From: Bog-113 sp965226755
Lineage (GTDB): Bacteria > Acidobacteriota > Terriglobia > Bryobacterales > Bryobacteraceae
Direction: 5' to 3'
Assembly: GCA_965226755.1 (NCBI GenBank)
Contig: CBDDDT010000003.1
Span: forward strand, 2,728,001-2,792,000
Length of the DNA stretch: 64,000 nt
Shown here: positions 43,376 to 52,582 of the stretch, in pieces
Numbering within the stretch: the stretch's first letter is position 1
Layout of the letters: the number at the start of each line of letters is the position of its first letter
Made by a program: the position numbers and the translations under genes
Notes under the pieces: model-generated
Told to the model about the DNA's origin: nothing
Databases searched by the model: none
What the model saw: the letters and a program-made list of their open reading frames with translations, nothing else

Positions 43376-44113
43376 GTGCGCGCGGAATCGTATCTTGACG
43401 CGCTTCGTGCGGGCCCTGTTACGACGGGCCGGGCGCTAACAGAAGGGCGTCCTTTTGTGGTTCTGTCTCCTCATCCGGACGACGAGACGTTGGGGGCGGG
43501 CGGATTGATCGCCGAGGCTTGCGCCGAGAGACAGGACGTAGATGTGATCGTCGTGACGGACGGTTCAGGTTCGCACCCCCGATCTAAGCAATACCCACGG
43601 CAAAAACTGGTCGACCTCAGGTATTCCGAAGTGCACCGGGCAGGTGTGGCTCTTGGGCTGCATCCGGACCGTGTCAAATTCCTGGGATTGCCGGATACCA
43701 TGGCGCCGAAGGCGGGCCCGCTATTCGATGCGGCGGTAAAAGAGGTATCGGACGTGATCCAGCGCTCTGGAGCCGGTAGTCTTTTCGTCACCTGGGAGAA
43801 GGACCCTCATTGCGACCACGAGGCAGCGGCCGAACTGGCGAAAGCTGTCAGAAGAAATAGCCCCGGCCTGAAGCTTTGGGCATATCCGGTCTGGGGATGG
43901 CACATCGAGGCCACCACAGAGATCGGTCAGCCGCCGAGAGTGTTCCGGGTAGACATCTCGCAACATAGGGATCGCAAGTTTCGGGCTATTGAAGCGCACG
44001 CCTCCCAGATGACCGACCTCATCAGCGATGACCCGGAGGGATTTCGTTTCGACGAAAAATCGCTCGCGCCGTTTCTGGGTCAGTATGAATACTTCATGGA
44101 GGTCCCGGTTTGA
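43376..44113 (+). CDS. PIG-L/LmbE family N-deacetylase (glycan cassette gene 2)
   Basis: This is a 245-residue zinc deacetylase of the PIG-L family. The metal motif is VVLSPHPDDETLGAGG near residue 28-43, and the second motif is EKDPHCDHEAAAEL near 141. Known members remove acetyl groups from GlcNAc in glycolipids (PIG-L, MshB, BshB). The start is a GTG immediately after the upstream stop; the stop overlaps the TTG of the next gene (TTGA). This coupling implies one operon for genes 1-3. Confidence 0.85.
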   Translation: MRAESYLDALRAGPVTTGRALTEGRPFVVLSPHPDDETLGAGGLIAEACAERQDVDVIVVTDGSGSHPRSKQYPRQKLVDLRYSEVHRAGVALGLHPDRVKFLGLPDTMAPKAGPLFDAAVKEVSDVIQRSGAGSLFVTWEKDPHCDHEAAAELAKAVRRNSPGLKLWAYPVWGWHIEATTEIGQPPRVFRVDISQHRDRKFRAIEAHASQMTDLISDDPEGFRFDEKSLAPFLGQYEYFMEVPV

Positions 44114-44688
44114 CCCGAAAAATCGCAACGGTTCCGCCCGAATATTTCGAGGAAAAATACAAGACCGACATCGATCCCTGGCGGTTTCGTACCAGCGAGT
44201 ATGAGCGCGAGAAGTATCAGGCGACGTTGGGAAGTCTTACCAGGGAAAGATACAGGTCGGGGCTGGAAGTCGGTTGCTCGATCGGGGTGCTGACCAGGCT
44301 CCTAAGCCCGCGGTGTGTCAGCCTTCTCGCGATAGATGCGTCGGCGACGGCTATCGAGGCTGCTCGCGCTATGAACAATAAGAGCGTCACATTCCGCGTT
44401 GCAAATCTTCCCGCAGAGTTTCCAGAAGGCACCTTCGATCTGATCGTCCTGTCGGAGGTCCTTTATTATTTTGACAAAACCGACCTGGAGCGGGTCGCCC
44501 GGTCCTGCATCGATGCGATATCGCGGGATGGCGAGATCGTTTTATGCCACTGGCTCGGCGAAACCGACTATCCATTGGCCGGGGTCGACGCAAGCGAGCT
44601 TTTTGCGGGCTTCATCAAGCCGGTACTGCCGATTCGGTCGGTTCTTCACGATACGACCTATCGCCTGGAACGATTTTCCGCTGGGTAA
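44110..44688 (+). CDS. NodS-like SAM-dependent methyltransferase (glycan cassette gene 3)
   Basis: This 192-residue methyltransferase begins PPEYFEEKYKTDIDPWRF, matching the NodS family signature (DPWR... preceding the SAM fold). Motif I is LEVGCSIGVLTRLL near residue 53, and motif IV is DLIVLSEVLYYFDK near 112. NodS N-methylates the deacetylated amino sugar of Nod factors. Here the gene directly follows a deacetylase, the same logic. The start is TTG at 44110. The 3' end overlaps the converging GT2 gene by about 74 bases. Confidence 0.85.
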   Translation: MTRKIATVPPEYFEEKYKTDIDPWRFRTSEYEREKYQATLGSLTRERYRSGLEVGCSIGVLTRLLSPRCVSLLAIDASATAIEAARAMNNKSVTFRVANLPAEFPEGTFDLIVLSEVLYYFDKTDLERVARSCIDAISRDGEIVLCHWLGETDYPLAGVDASELFAGFIKPVLPIRSVLHDTTYRLERFSAG

Positions 44689-45799
44689 GCGCTACTCGAA
44701 GATTGTGTACGACCATTTTGGCGATCGCTATTTGTCGTGGCAAGTCCGACGGGCGCAGAGGCTCGCGGATCTTCAAAGCCAGACTGTGTTCACACAAAGT
44801 CTCCCACGCGTCCTCAAACGAACTGGCGCGCTTACCATCGAACAGATTGGCGATTTCGCTCGATACTTCAAGAGCGGCAGGCCAGGGCCGGACGGTCGGT
44901 CCGTCCATCCAGCGCTCCCGGAGCATTCCTTTGCATAGGGCTCGCCGCGTGGCCTGCAGCGCCGGCTCGAGGTCTTCGTCACAGGGTGCGTCAGGTACAG
45001 CATGACGGTGGCGCATCGTGTCGGCGGCTCCTCCCGTTGCACGACCGTCAAAACGGCACGAGGTTGTCACGCAGACGTCCATTGAGTGACGGACCTTGAA
45101 GCCGGCACGCTTGAGCGTGTCGGTGAGTGCCGAATCCTCGCCGACAGGACGCGGCGGCAGGCCGCCGATTGCCGAGTATGCCGCAAGAGTGACCGCGAGG
45201 CTCGCGCCTGAGGAAACGCGGTGGTTCGGCCAGGGATCGTGCGGCCTCGGATCGCACCGGGCGTAGATCTCGGCGACATAACGAAGGTAGGTATCTTCCA
45301 GCCGACCTCGGGTCAAAAACTCTCTGCCGAGTGCCAGGTACTCGCCGGGAATAGCGTCGATATAACCGGCGACGCAATCGACGCCCTTGTCGAACTCACG
45401 CAGGGTGGCCGCAAGCCAGGTCGGCGCAACCCGGCTGTCCGCGTCGGTTGTGAGGATCGAGCCGTGGATCGGTGCCACTTCCGCAAGCCTGATGGCAGCC
45501 AAGTCCATCGCACGTTTCCGGGCCCAACCGGCGTTGCGCTGTCCGGTCGGCATGTCCTCTTCGACGACCCTGACAGGGTGGGGGATCGAGAGGGACACCT
45601 GTCGCGCAATTGACGCCGTTTCGTCACTGCAGTTGTTGGCATAAATGAGAATCTCGAAGCAGCCCCTTGCTATCGGAGCGCCGGTTTCGTCCCGCTGGAG
45701 CGCGAGAGCCGCGAGGCATTCCGCGATGCAGGAGGCCTCGTTATGCGCGGGCACTGCGACCACAGATAGCCTGGACTGAGGAAGTTTTCCTTGTTTCAT
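44615..45799 (-). CDS. Glycosyltransferase family 2 (glycan cassette gene 4)
   Basis: This 394-residue GT-A fold enzyme begins RLSVVAVPAHNEASCIAECL and has the D-x-D-like motif in ILTTDADSRVAPTW near residue 115. GGLPPRPVGEDSALTDTLKR near 220 is the acceptor-region ED motif. It lacks obvious membrane helices. It converges with the operon of genes 1-3 and has its own promoter-like motif. The C-terminal 100 residues are unassigned. It likely transfers a sugar to build the glycan that the deacetylase and methyltransferase then modify. Confidence 0.85.
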   Translation of the reverse strand: MKQGKLPQSRLSVVAVPAHNEASCIAECLAALALQRDETGAPIARGCFEILIYANNCSDETASIARQVSLSIPHPVRVVEEDMPTGQRNAGWARKRAMDLAAIRLAEVAPIHGSILTTDADSRVAPTWLAATLREFDKGVDCVAGYIDAIPGEYLALGREFLTRGRLEDTYLRYVAEIYARCDPRPHDPWPNHRVSSGASLAVTLAAYSAIGGLPPRPVGEDSALTDTLKRAGFKVRHSMDVCVTTSCRFDGRATGGAADTMRHRHAVPDAPCDEDLEPALQATRRALCKGMLRERWMDGPTVRPWPAALEVSSEIANLFDGKRASSFEDAWETLCEHSLALKIREPLRPSDLPRQIAIAKMVVHNLRVALTQRKIVPGDRSYREEPTESAVPA

Positions 45800-45838
45800 C
45801 GGCTCTACGCTCTTTACTGGATTTTACAACCCTTGCTT

Positions 45839-45863
45839 AATTTCCAGCTACCTATCGGGTTCC
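45839..45863 (-). promoter_or_regulatory. Possible RpoE2/EcfG-type promoter before GT2
   Basis: On the reverse strand GGAAC (45859-45863) is followed by 18 bases and TT. It lies 40 bases before the ATG at 45799. Confidence 0.4.
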
Positions 45864-45973
45864 AAACTCGAATACACGGCGTTGAGTTTTCCATCCGCCG
45901 CAGCAGATCGATAAGCCTGCCTGTGATGTCGAGGTTTCCCGGCCCGGTAGATGAGGGGAAACGTAGACTAAAC

Positions 45974-47779
45974 TCACTGCTTGCCTTCGTCCGCGATGCT
46001 CCAGATCACCCCCCATGGGCCGAGCATATCCCCGGCGTCCGTCAGAGCCGGCCAGATCCGACGACCGCGCGCTTTGACCTCGCCAAGGGGCCGGCTTTTC
46101 AAGTTGGCATTCAGCTCCAACATCGCGCTGCCACCCATTTTCCACCGCACGCGGACCGCGGCTTCTCCCAAGATCTCAAAGCTTCCCGAATTCCCGCCAA
46201 GATCCCTCAGCCGGGGCACGATTTCGCGTCGGCGAATTGCAAGCAGATCGCGGTACAGAGCAAGCCAGTCAGAGTGCGAACTATTTGTCGTCTCTTTCCA
46301 GTTCAGCTTTGCTGACTGAAAGGTTTTCTCTGACGTCGGATCGGGGATCGATTCCCGCTTGTGGGGGTCCTGGAATTCAGGAAATTTGGCGAATTCAGCC
46401 CTGCGACCTTCGCGAACGGCGTCGGCAAGTTCAGGCTCGAAGTGCGCAAAGAATGGAAAAGGCTGCGAGGAGGCGAACTCCTCACCCATGAACAGCATCG
46501 GAATCTGGGGAAGCAGAAGATAGACCGCAATGATCGCCTTTATTGCTTCAGCCGGCGCACATGAAGTCAGCCGGTCGCCGAACGCGCGGTTGCCGACTTG
46601 ATCGTGATTTTGAATAAACGACACGAACGCGGTTGGCGGCAAGTGACCACTGGGCTCTCCGCGCGGGCTTCCACGGGAGATCATTGCCTGGCCCTGAAAG
46701 GCGAATCCTTCAGCCAATGCGCGGCCGAGTTTTTCCGTGTCGCCGGAATAGTCGACGTAATATCCCGAACTCTCACCCGTGACCGCCGTGTGCAGGACAT
46801 GGTGAACATCGTCGTTCCATTGCGCGGTGTAGTATTGAGGCTTGCCGCCGGACCGCTCAAGGGGCCCGACCTCGTTCTCTTCGTTCTCCAGCATCAAATG
46901 TACATGCCTGCCTTGCGACGCATTCCGGACCCGTGATGCCAGTTCGTCCACAATGTGGGTATCGCTGTCGTCCTTGATGGCGTGCACCGCATCGAGGCGC
47001 AGGCCGTCAAAGTGAAATTCGGTAACCCAATAAATCGCGTTCTGGATCACAAATTCGCGGACCAGGTCGGATCCGTCAGCATCGTAATTTACCGCGGCTC
47101 CCCACGGGGTTTTGTGTCGCTCCGTGAAGACAGGCGAGTACGAAGGAAGATAATTGCCGTCGGGCCCGAAGTGGTTGTAGACGACATCCAGAAAAACCAT
47201 GATGTTTCGGGCATGCGCCGCGTCAACGAACGCCTTTAGCTCCTCCGGACGCCCGTAGCTGGAATCAGGCGCGAAGAGGAGGACGCCGTCGTAGCCCCAG
47301 TTGCGACTTCCAGGAAAGTCGGAGACGGGCATGATTTCGACAGCTGTTATACCGAGGTCGGCGAGGTAGTCGAGCCGCTCGAGCGCGCTCCGAAACGTGC
47401 CTTCTTGCGTAAAGGTGCCGACGTGAAGCTCATAAATAATACATTCTTCCCACGGCCGTCCTCTCCAGTCTCCATCCTTCCAACGGTAACTGTCGGGGTC
47501 GATGACTTCGCTAGGCCCGTGCACGTCAGCAGGCTGGAAGCGAGATGCTGGGTCCGGTACTTTCAGGCCATCTTCCAATAAAAACCTGTATCTGGTTCCC
47601 TGCTTGGCCACCGGACTGAGAAGTTCGTACCACCCGTCCCGGGTGTTTTGCATCGGGACTGGTGCGTTCCCTTCAAGGAGCAGCGAAACGCCCTGCTGGT
47701 TGGGGGCCCACAACCGAAAGCGGACGCCTCCGTTTACGATGCTGGCGCCAAAGTATTTCGGGGGCTCATATTTCAGCAT
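45974..47779 (-). CDS. treZ: Malto-oligosyltrehalose trehalohydrolase
   Basis: This GH13 enzyme of about 601 residues releases trehalose from maltooligosyl trehalose. The N-terminal E-set domain covers 1-100 (GGVRFRLWAPNQQGVSLLLE). The catalytic barrel follows, with DGLRLDAVHAI (nucleophile), HLMLENEENEV (acid) and SFIQNHDQVGN. The ATG at 47779 (LKYEPPKYFGA) after GGAAG is preferred to the frame's earlier codons. The usual partners treY and treX are not adjacent, so synthesis may depend on distant genes. A strong stress-promoter match lies 29 bases upstream, consistent with trehalose as a stress protectant. Confidence 0.9.
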   Translation of the reverse strand: MLKYEPPKYFGASIVNGGVRFRLWAPNQQGVSLLLEGNAPVPMQNTRDGWYELLSPVAKQGTRYRFLLEDGLKVPDPASRFQPADVHGPSEVIDPDSYRWKDGDWRGRPWEECIIYELHVGTFTQEGTFRSALERLDYLADLGITAVEIMPVSDFPGSRNWGYDGVLLFAPDSSYGRPEELKAFVDAAHARNIMVFLDVVYNHFGPDGNYLPSYSPVFTERHKTPWGAAVNYDADGSDLVREFVIQNAIYWVTEFHFDGLRLDAVHAIKDDSDTHIVDELASRVRNASQGRHVHLMLENEENEVGPLERSGGKPQYYTAQWNDDVHHVLHTAVTGESSGYYVDYSGDTEKLGRALAEGFAFQGQAMISRGSPRGEPSGHLPPTAFVSFIQNHDQVGNRAFGDRLTSCAPAEAIKAIIAVYLLLPQIPMLFMGEEFASSQPFPFFAHFEPELADAVREGRRAEFAKFPEFQDPHKRESIPDPTSEKTFQSAKLNWKETTNSSHSDWLALYRDLLAIRRREIVPRLRDLGGNSGSFEILGEAAVRVRWKMGGSAMLELNANLKSRPLGEVKARGRRIWPALTDAGDMLGPWGVIWSIADEGKQ

Positions 47780-47808
47780 GACTATCTTCCGCCTGTTGCG
47801 CCTGCGAA

Positions 47809-47833
47809 AACTAATCATTCATGCGGCCGTTCC
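47809..47833 (-). promoter_or_regulatory. EcfG-type promoter before treZ
   Basis: On the reverse strand GGAAC (47829-47833) is followed by 16 bases and AGTT. It lies 29 bases before the ATG. Confidence 0.55.
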
Positions 47834-48127
47834 ATTGGCACCGCCATTTTGCGCGCCGAGATTGATCAACGGGGGCGCACCCTATTGGTCGGCTATCCGA
47901 CAAAGGATCGAAGGCGAATGGGGTGCGTTGCTCCCGAAGAATCAAGATCGTCGCAGCAGGTTATCCTTTGTTTTCAATCATTAGCTTCTAAACCTCATTC
48001 GCGGCAATTCATGACCCGCAGTCGCTGACAAGGGCCGGTCTGGCTCCGGTACCCAGCAAACTGCCTAGTCGCCAAAGGGCCGGGCGGGGCGTAAGATTAT
48101 TCAGACATCAGCAAGGCGGAGAATTCG
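47834..48127. other. Gap between treZ and the histidine kinase
   Basis: This intergenic region of about 290 bases has no recognised gene. Small frames are shadows. No GGAAC-type motif is present before the kinase. Confidence 0.5.
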
Positions 48128-50307
48128 GTGAGTTTCCCCCTACTTAGGTGGCGGACCCATTCCTGGTTCGGAGCGATCGCTGTTGCTTTGGTGAGCACAG
48201 TGGCGGCCACTTTGGTCCGGGCATCGATCGGCCTGTTCGCTCCCACTGCCATTCCCTTCGCGCCCTATTTCCTCGCAATCCTCGTGACCACTCTCGCTGC
48301 GGGGTACCCCGCCGGACTGTTCGCGGCGGCCGTCGGGCTTATCACCGCCTGGTACTTTTTCCTGGAACCGGCGTTCAGTTTCGAGCTGCGGTCCCGGAAC
48401 GAGGTGGCGAGTATCTTTCTGTTTATTATTGCCTCCGGCGTTTTAATCGCCGCTGCCGAAGCGCTGCGCCGCGGCTTTGACCGCGAAACCGCGCGCGAGC
48501 GGCGGCTGGCCCGCGCCCAGCAATCCGGCGCCGTTGGCGATTGGGAATGGAACCTGCAATCCGGCGAGATCACCTGGTCTGAAAACCTTTACGCCTTGAT
48601 GGGCCGTACACCGGAGTCGTTTCAACCGACGCCGACTAACTTCGCGGCGTTCGTTCATCCCGATGATATCGATCGGGTCGCCATGGTATTCCAAAATGCC
48701 ATTTCAACGGGGGGACCGTTTCGACACAGAGATGCGCGGGATCTGGCCGGATGGAACAGTCCGGTACTTTGTGTGCCGCGGCGATATCATTAGGGACCAA
48801 GCGGGCAAGCCGGCGCGGCTCACCGCCGTCAAGATAGATATCACCGAGCGGCGGAAGGCGGACGATGCGCTGGCCGCAAGCGAAGAACGCTATCGCTTGC
48901 TGTTCAGCGCGATGTCCGAAGCCTATGTGGTTCATGACATTATCTATGATGAAGCCGGAAACGCTGTCGATTTCCTTGCCATCGAGGCTAATCCCGCCTT
49001 TGAGGTGCACACCGGTTTGCCGCGCGACATTGTGGTCGGGCACCTTGCGTCCGAGTTCGCGCCCGGCGGCGATCCCGAATGGCTTCGTTTTTTTTGCCGA
49101 GGTCGTGCGCACCGGCCAGCCAAACCATATCGAACGCTATTCGCCCAGGCCGCAGCGCTGGATCGACTTGCGTGCATTTCCGCTCGGCGGTCCTCGCCTC
49201 GGCATCATCTTCAACGATGTGACAGCTAGAAAGCGTGCGGAAGCCGAGCGCGACGCCGCCGAAGCCCGTCTGGTTGCCGCGATGCAGGTCGCGGAGGTCG
49301 GATATTTTGATTATAATCCGACAGCGGGCGTCGTGACCCCCTCCGGCAGTTTTAATGCGATCTTCGGATTGGCTGACGTCGCGAAGGCTCGCCCGCTCTC
49401 GGACTATCTCGCCCGCATCGATCCGAACGATCTGCCGCGTGTCGAGGAGGTGATAGCATGTGCATTACGCGACCGTACGACATACACGCTGGAATATCGC
49501 GTCCGGACAAGCGCCGGCTGTATGAAATGGGTCGCTTCGCGGGGGGCCGCGATCGCCGATTCCACCGGAGAGTTGCGAATGGTAGGGGCCATTTTCGATA
49601 TCACCGACCGCAAGCAGGCCGAGCTTGAGGGAGCGGCCGCCCGGCAACGCACGGAAATCCTGTTCCGTGAGATGAATCATCGCACCAAGAATAATCTCAC
49701 TATCGTCGCCAGCATGCTTCATCTCCAGGCGTCCGCGGCCAAGCAAAACGTCGACCTTCGGAATCATCTCGACGCGGCCCGCGAGCGAATTTCAACAATC
49801 GCCGAGTTGCACACCAGCCTCTACCAGGGAACGACCCTGGGAGAGATCGATTTCGCCGATTACATCCGCAACCTCTGCACCCACATCGAAACAAGCCTTT
49901 TTTCCGCTGAGAAGGGCATCTCGTTCGTGGTGAATACCGATGAGGTTTCATTGTCAGCCGACATCGCCGTGCCCCTCGGATTGGTCGTGAACGAACTCGT
50001 AAAGCATGCCTTCGCGGATCATGCATCCGATGCGCGCATCGACGTGTCGGTACGCCAGCAGGCCGGGGATCTGGTCGTTTGCGTGAGCGATAACGGCCGG
50101 GGGTTGCCAACCGACGGTTCGTCGCCCAAACCGGGGCTCGGATCGCGCCTCATCGACGCTTTTGTCCAGCAGGTCGGCGGCCGGTTGAGCGTTTCGCGAA
50201 ATGGCGGCACCGAGTTCGAGATCGTCGTTCCCATGCATGCGCCCGCCTCGCAACACGGCGTCGACTCCGTACCGGCCGCGGAGCAGCCGACACAAGTTGG
50301 CGCTTAA
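48128..50307 (+). pseudogene. PAS-containing histidine kinase (HWE/HisKA_2 type), two frameshifts
   Basis: A GTG at 48128 (after GGCGGAG) opens a membrane kinase. The N-terminal part is a DUF4118/KdpD-like membrane domain with hydrophobic helices (residues 14-110). PAS 1 covers about 140-230 (AVGDWEWNLQSGEITW), PAS 2 begins at EERYRLLFSAMSEAYVVHD, and PAS 3 is at MQVAEVGYFDYNPTAG. The HisKA_2 region is REMNHRTKNNLTIVASM, followed by an HATPase domain (VVNELVKHAFADHA, then VCVSDNGRGLP). Two shifts are needed: near 48,722 (T3) and in a T8 run near 49,090. Both are in homopolymers and so probably errors. The phospho-acceptor partner is not in the window. Confidence 0.8.
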
Positions 50308-50482
50308 CTCTCGATGCGCTGCGCGTCCCAGGGCCGGTGATGGAAGCGGCATTGGTAGGGCAGGTGGTCTTGAACCGGCGTCGGCGAACCGCCGCGAACG
50401 AGTTTTCAAATCATCCGGACGCCGGCACAATGAAGTTCGATTGGCAACGTGAACAGGAGCGCCATTACAGCTGGGAAGCCGT

Positions 50483-50507
50483 GGAACGATGTCCCGTGCA
50501 GCCGATT
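50483..50507 (+). promoter_or_regulatory. Possible RpoE2/EcfG-type promoter before the PfpI gene
   Basis: GGAAC at 50483-50487 is followed by 16 bases and GATT. It lies 26 bases before the ATG at 50534. Confidence 0.4.
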
Positions 50508-50533
50508 ATCGGCGAACACGCAAGGAGGTTTCC

Positions 50534-51094
50534 ATGGAACTAAACGGCAAACGGATCGCAATTCTCGCAACTAACGGCTTTGAGCAGGCAGAGCTTGAGA
50601 TACCGCGTGACCGGCTGAAGAAGTCTGGCGCGACGGTGGACATTGTCTCTCTGGCTCCCGGCGAGATTAAAGGCTGGGATAAGAAGGATTGGGGCCGCCC
50701 GGTGAATGTCGACAAGACCCTCGATGAAGTCTCCGCAGCGGACTATGACGCAGTAGTTCTCCCCGGCGGCCAGATAAACCCGGACCTTTTGCGGGTCGAA
50801 CCGAAAGCACTGGGTTTCATCAAGGAAATATTCGACGCGAAAAAGGTCGTCGCGGCCGTTTGCCATGCGCCATGGCTGCTGATCGAGACCGGTATTGTAA
50901 AGGGCCGAAAGATGACATCGTTCAAATCGATCGAGACCGACGTGGCGAATGCAGGCGCGAAGTGGGAAGACTCGGAAGTTGTCGTCGACCAGGGCGTGAT
51001 CACGTCCCCGGAACCCAGGCGATCTGGAAGCTTTTAGCTCCAAGATCATCGAGGAGGTCAGAGAAGGCCGGCACACGACGCGCAGCGCGGCTTA
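50534..51094 (+). CDS. DJ-1/PfpI family protein, frameshift near the C-terminus
   Basis: This protein of about 186 residues starts ATG at 50534 directly after AAGGAGG. It has the DJ-1/PfpI fold with the nucleophile elbow AAVCHAPWLLIETG near residue 116, and YDAVVLPGGQINPD near 77. The frame as read stops at 51037 after SPEPRRSGSF. If one C of a C5 run near 51,008 is removed, it continues RNPGDLEAFSSKIIEE to a stop at 51094, which matches the family ending. Members are proteases, chaperones or deglycases. The gene has a possible stress-type promoter. Confidence 0.85.
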
Positions 51095-51300
51095 GCCGCC
51101 AAAAGCGCGCGAAAATAACGGAGGACGCGGAGGCCGAGGCCGCCCGCGTCCTCATTACCGAACCGGGGAAGATGGGTCGCGGCGCTGCCGAGATTTGCGA
51201 CTGAAGCCGGGCTGGTCATCCGGACTGTTGCGTGACAACCCCAGTCGGCTTGGTTTGAGCCTTAGGGAAGTCTCACGGCGCGAACGCATCCCGGGAGGCC

Positions 51301-51734
51301 TCACACGTCAACTTCGCCTTCGTCCTCGCCGTCCCAATAGGTGATGCGTCTTGCCTTTACTTTAATGAGTACGATGCCCGGCGTGTCCACACCCTTGTCA
51401 AACCAACGATCGAGATCGCTCGTCCAGTGTTGTTTAAACGCGGCCTTGTCCCGTATAAGCTCGGCACTTCCTTCGACTGCCACATATATCGCGTCCGAAA
51501 AAAATTCCGCCTTTGCCTGCAAATCCAAGCGCAACATCGGGGTTGGCTTGAATATCGCTGACGGTTCGCGCCTGTTCAAAGGTGAAAATAGTAGGACGTT
51601 CCGTCATACTTGACGTCGCCATTGTTGCTCATCGGCCGGTTCGCGATACGGCCGCCGTCGGTATGCGTAGAAAGGATTGCGATGTCGATTCCAGCCATCC
51701 GCTTCGAAATCTCTTCGATGGTTTTGTGGTTCAT
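51301..51734 (-). pseudogene. Pyridoxamine-phosphate-oxidase-like general stress protein, frameshifted
   Basis: From the ATG at 51734 the reverse strand reads TIEEISKRMAGIDIAILSTH, then RIANRPMSNNGDVKYDG. A shift in a T4 run at about 51,592 leads to FEQARTVSDIQANPDVAL. A second shift near 51,500-51,530 leads to FSDAIYVAVEGSAELIRDKA and TYWDGEDEGEVDV. This is the FMN-binding split-barrel family of general stress protein 26 (about 143 residues). The two indels are in short homopolymers. It has a perfect EcfG promoter 30 bases upstream. Confidence 0.75.
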
Positions 51735-51763
51735 GTCGAATTCCTCGCTTTTACAACGAAGCA

Positions 51764-51788
51764 AACGGCCGACCGTCGGAACCGTTCC
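51764..51788 (-). promoter_or_regulatory. EcfG-type promoter, perfect consensus, before the stress protein
   Basis: On the reverse strand GGAAC (51784-51788) is followed by 16 bases and CGTT (51764-51767), the exact GGAAC-N16-CGTT consensus of EcfG-type sigma factors. It lies 30 bases before the ATG at 51734. Confidence 0.7.
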
Positions 51789-51967
51789 GGAAAGTCTTCG
51801 ATGCGTGCGTTTCTGGGACCTCGAGCTTCCTAATGGATCCGATGCAGGTGCCCGCCCATCTTTGAACTTCGGCTTATCGGATTTCCGTGTGGTATCCGCA
51901 CCCGCCGGCCGTGAGGGGGCCGGTCGCCCCCGCACAGTGTCCGCGTAACCACCACTTTGCTTGCGGC

Positions 51968-52501
51968 TTACTTCTTGCCAAGATTTTGCGCCATCTCGAG
52001 ATGGTGCTGAAGGGTCGGGAGAGTTTTGCCGGCCCAGTCCTTTAGCTTCGGATCATCACCACCCTTGGCATAGCGCTCGAACAGCGACACCGCATCTTTA
52101 TGGGCGCTGACCTGCATGGAATCGAAATCCGACGAAAAATCGTCCGGCTTCGCGTCCTTGAGTTTGTCGATCTTGCTCTGCGACGAACTGTCCAATGCGG
52201 CCGGAATGGCTGCCTTGGCGTCCGCTGGAGCCATTGATTTCAGTTCCTCGGAAGTCTTTGTGTGGTCGGTAATCATCTGGGCGGCGAAAGTCTTCTCTTG
52301 GGCGTTGCCACGCTCCTGGCCGAGCTTGGCGGCTGCGATCTCCGTCATGTCGCTCGTCGCAGCCTCCTTCACGAAATCGGCCGTTGTCGGGCTGATGCCA
52401 AGCGTGGAGTTTACGCCGGTTTTCTCTCCGACCGATTGCGCGAAAGCCGAGGTTGATATCAGGAGCGTCGCCGCGGCGACAATGGATGCCGTCCTATTCA
52501 T
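51968..52501 (-). CDS. DUF4142 secreted protein
   Basis: This 177-residue protein has a signal peptide (MNRTASIVAAATLLISTSAFA) and a helical DUF4142 domain: FVKEAATSDMTEIAAAKLGQ, then TFAAQMITDHTKTSEEL and DAVSLFERYAKGGDDPKLKDWA. The family is ferritin-like in shape and of unknown role. The start is the ATG at 52501; the longer frame to 52591 is not supported. It is related to the frameshifted DUF4142 gene at 25,211. An EcfG-type promoter lies upstream, and the next gene (paoA) is divergent with its own. Confidence 0.88.
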   Translation of the reverse strand: MNRTASIVAAATLLISTSAFAQSVGEKTGVNSTLGISPTTADFVKEAATSDMTEIAAAKLGQERGNAQEKTFAAQMITDHTKTSEELKSMAPADAKAAIPAALDSSSQSKIDKLKDAKPDDFSSDFDSMQVSAHKDAVSLFERYAKGGDDPKLKDWAGKTLPTLQHHLEMAQNLGKK

Positions 52502-52557
52502 GTCACGTGTCCTTGCTTTTGTTAGGCCGCGGAATTGGTCACGCGGCTGAAATATTG

Positions 52558-52582
52558 AACCCGACCGGGCCAGGTGGGTTCC
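52558..52582 (-). promoter_or_regulatory. EcfG-type promoter before DUF4142
   Basis: On the reverse strand GGAAC (52578-52582) is followed by 16 bases and GGTT. The flanks GTTCGGAACCCAC are the same as before paoA. It lies 57 bases before the ATG. Confidence 0.5.

Noticed and set aside
50308..50482. tRNA-like or other RNA gene before PfpI
   Set aside because: No full acceptor, anticodon and T stems could be paired; only the promoter-like motif nearby is convincing.
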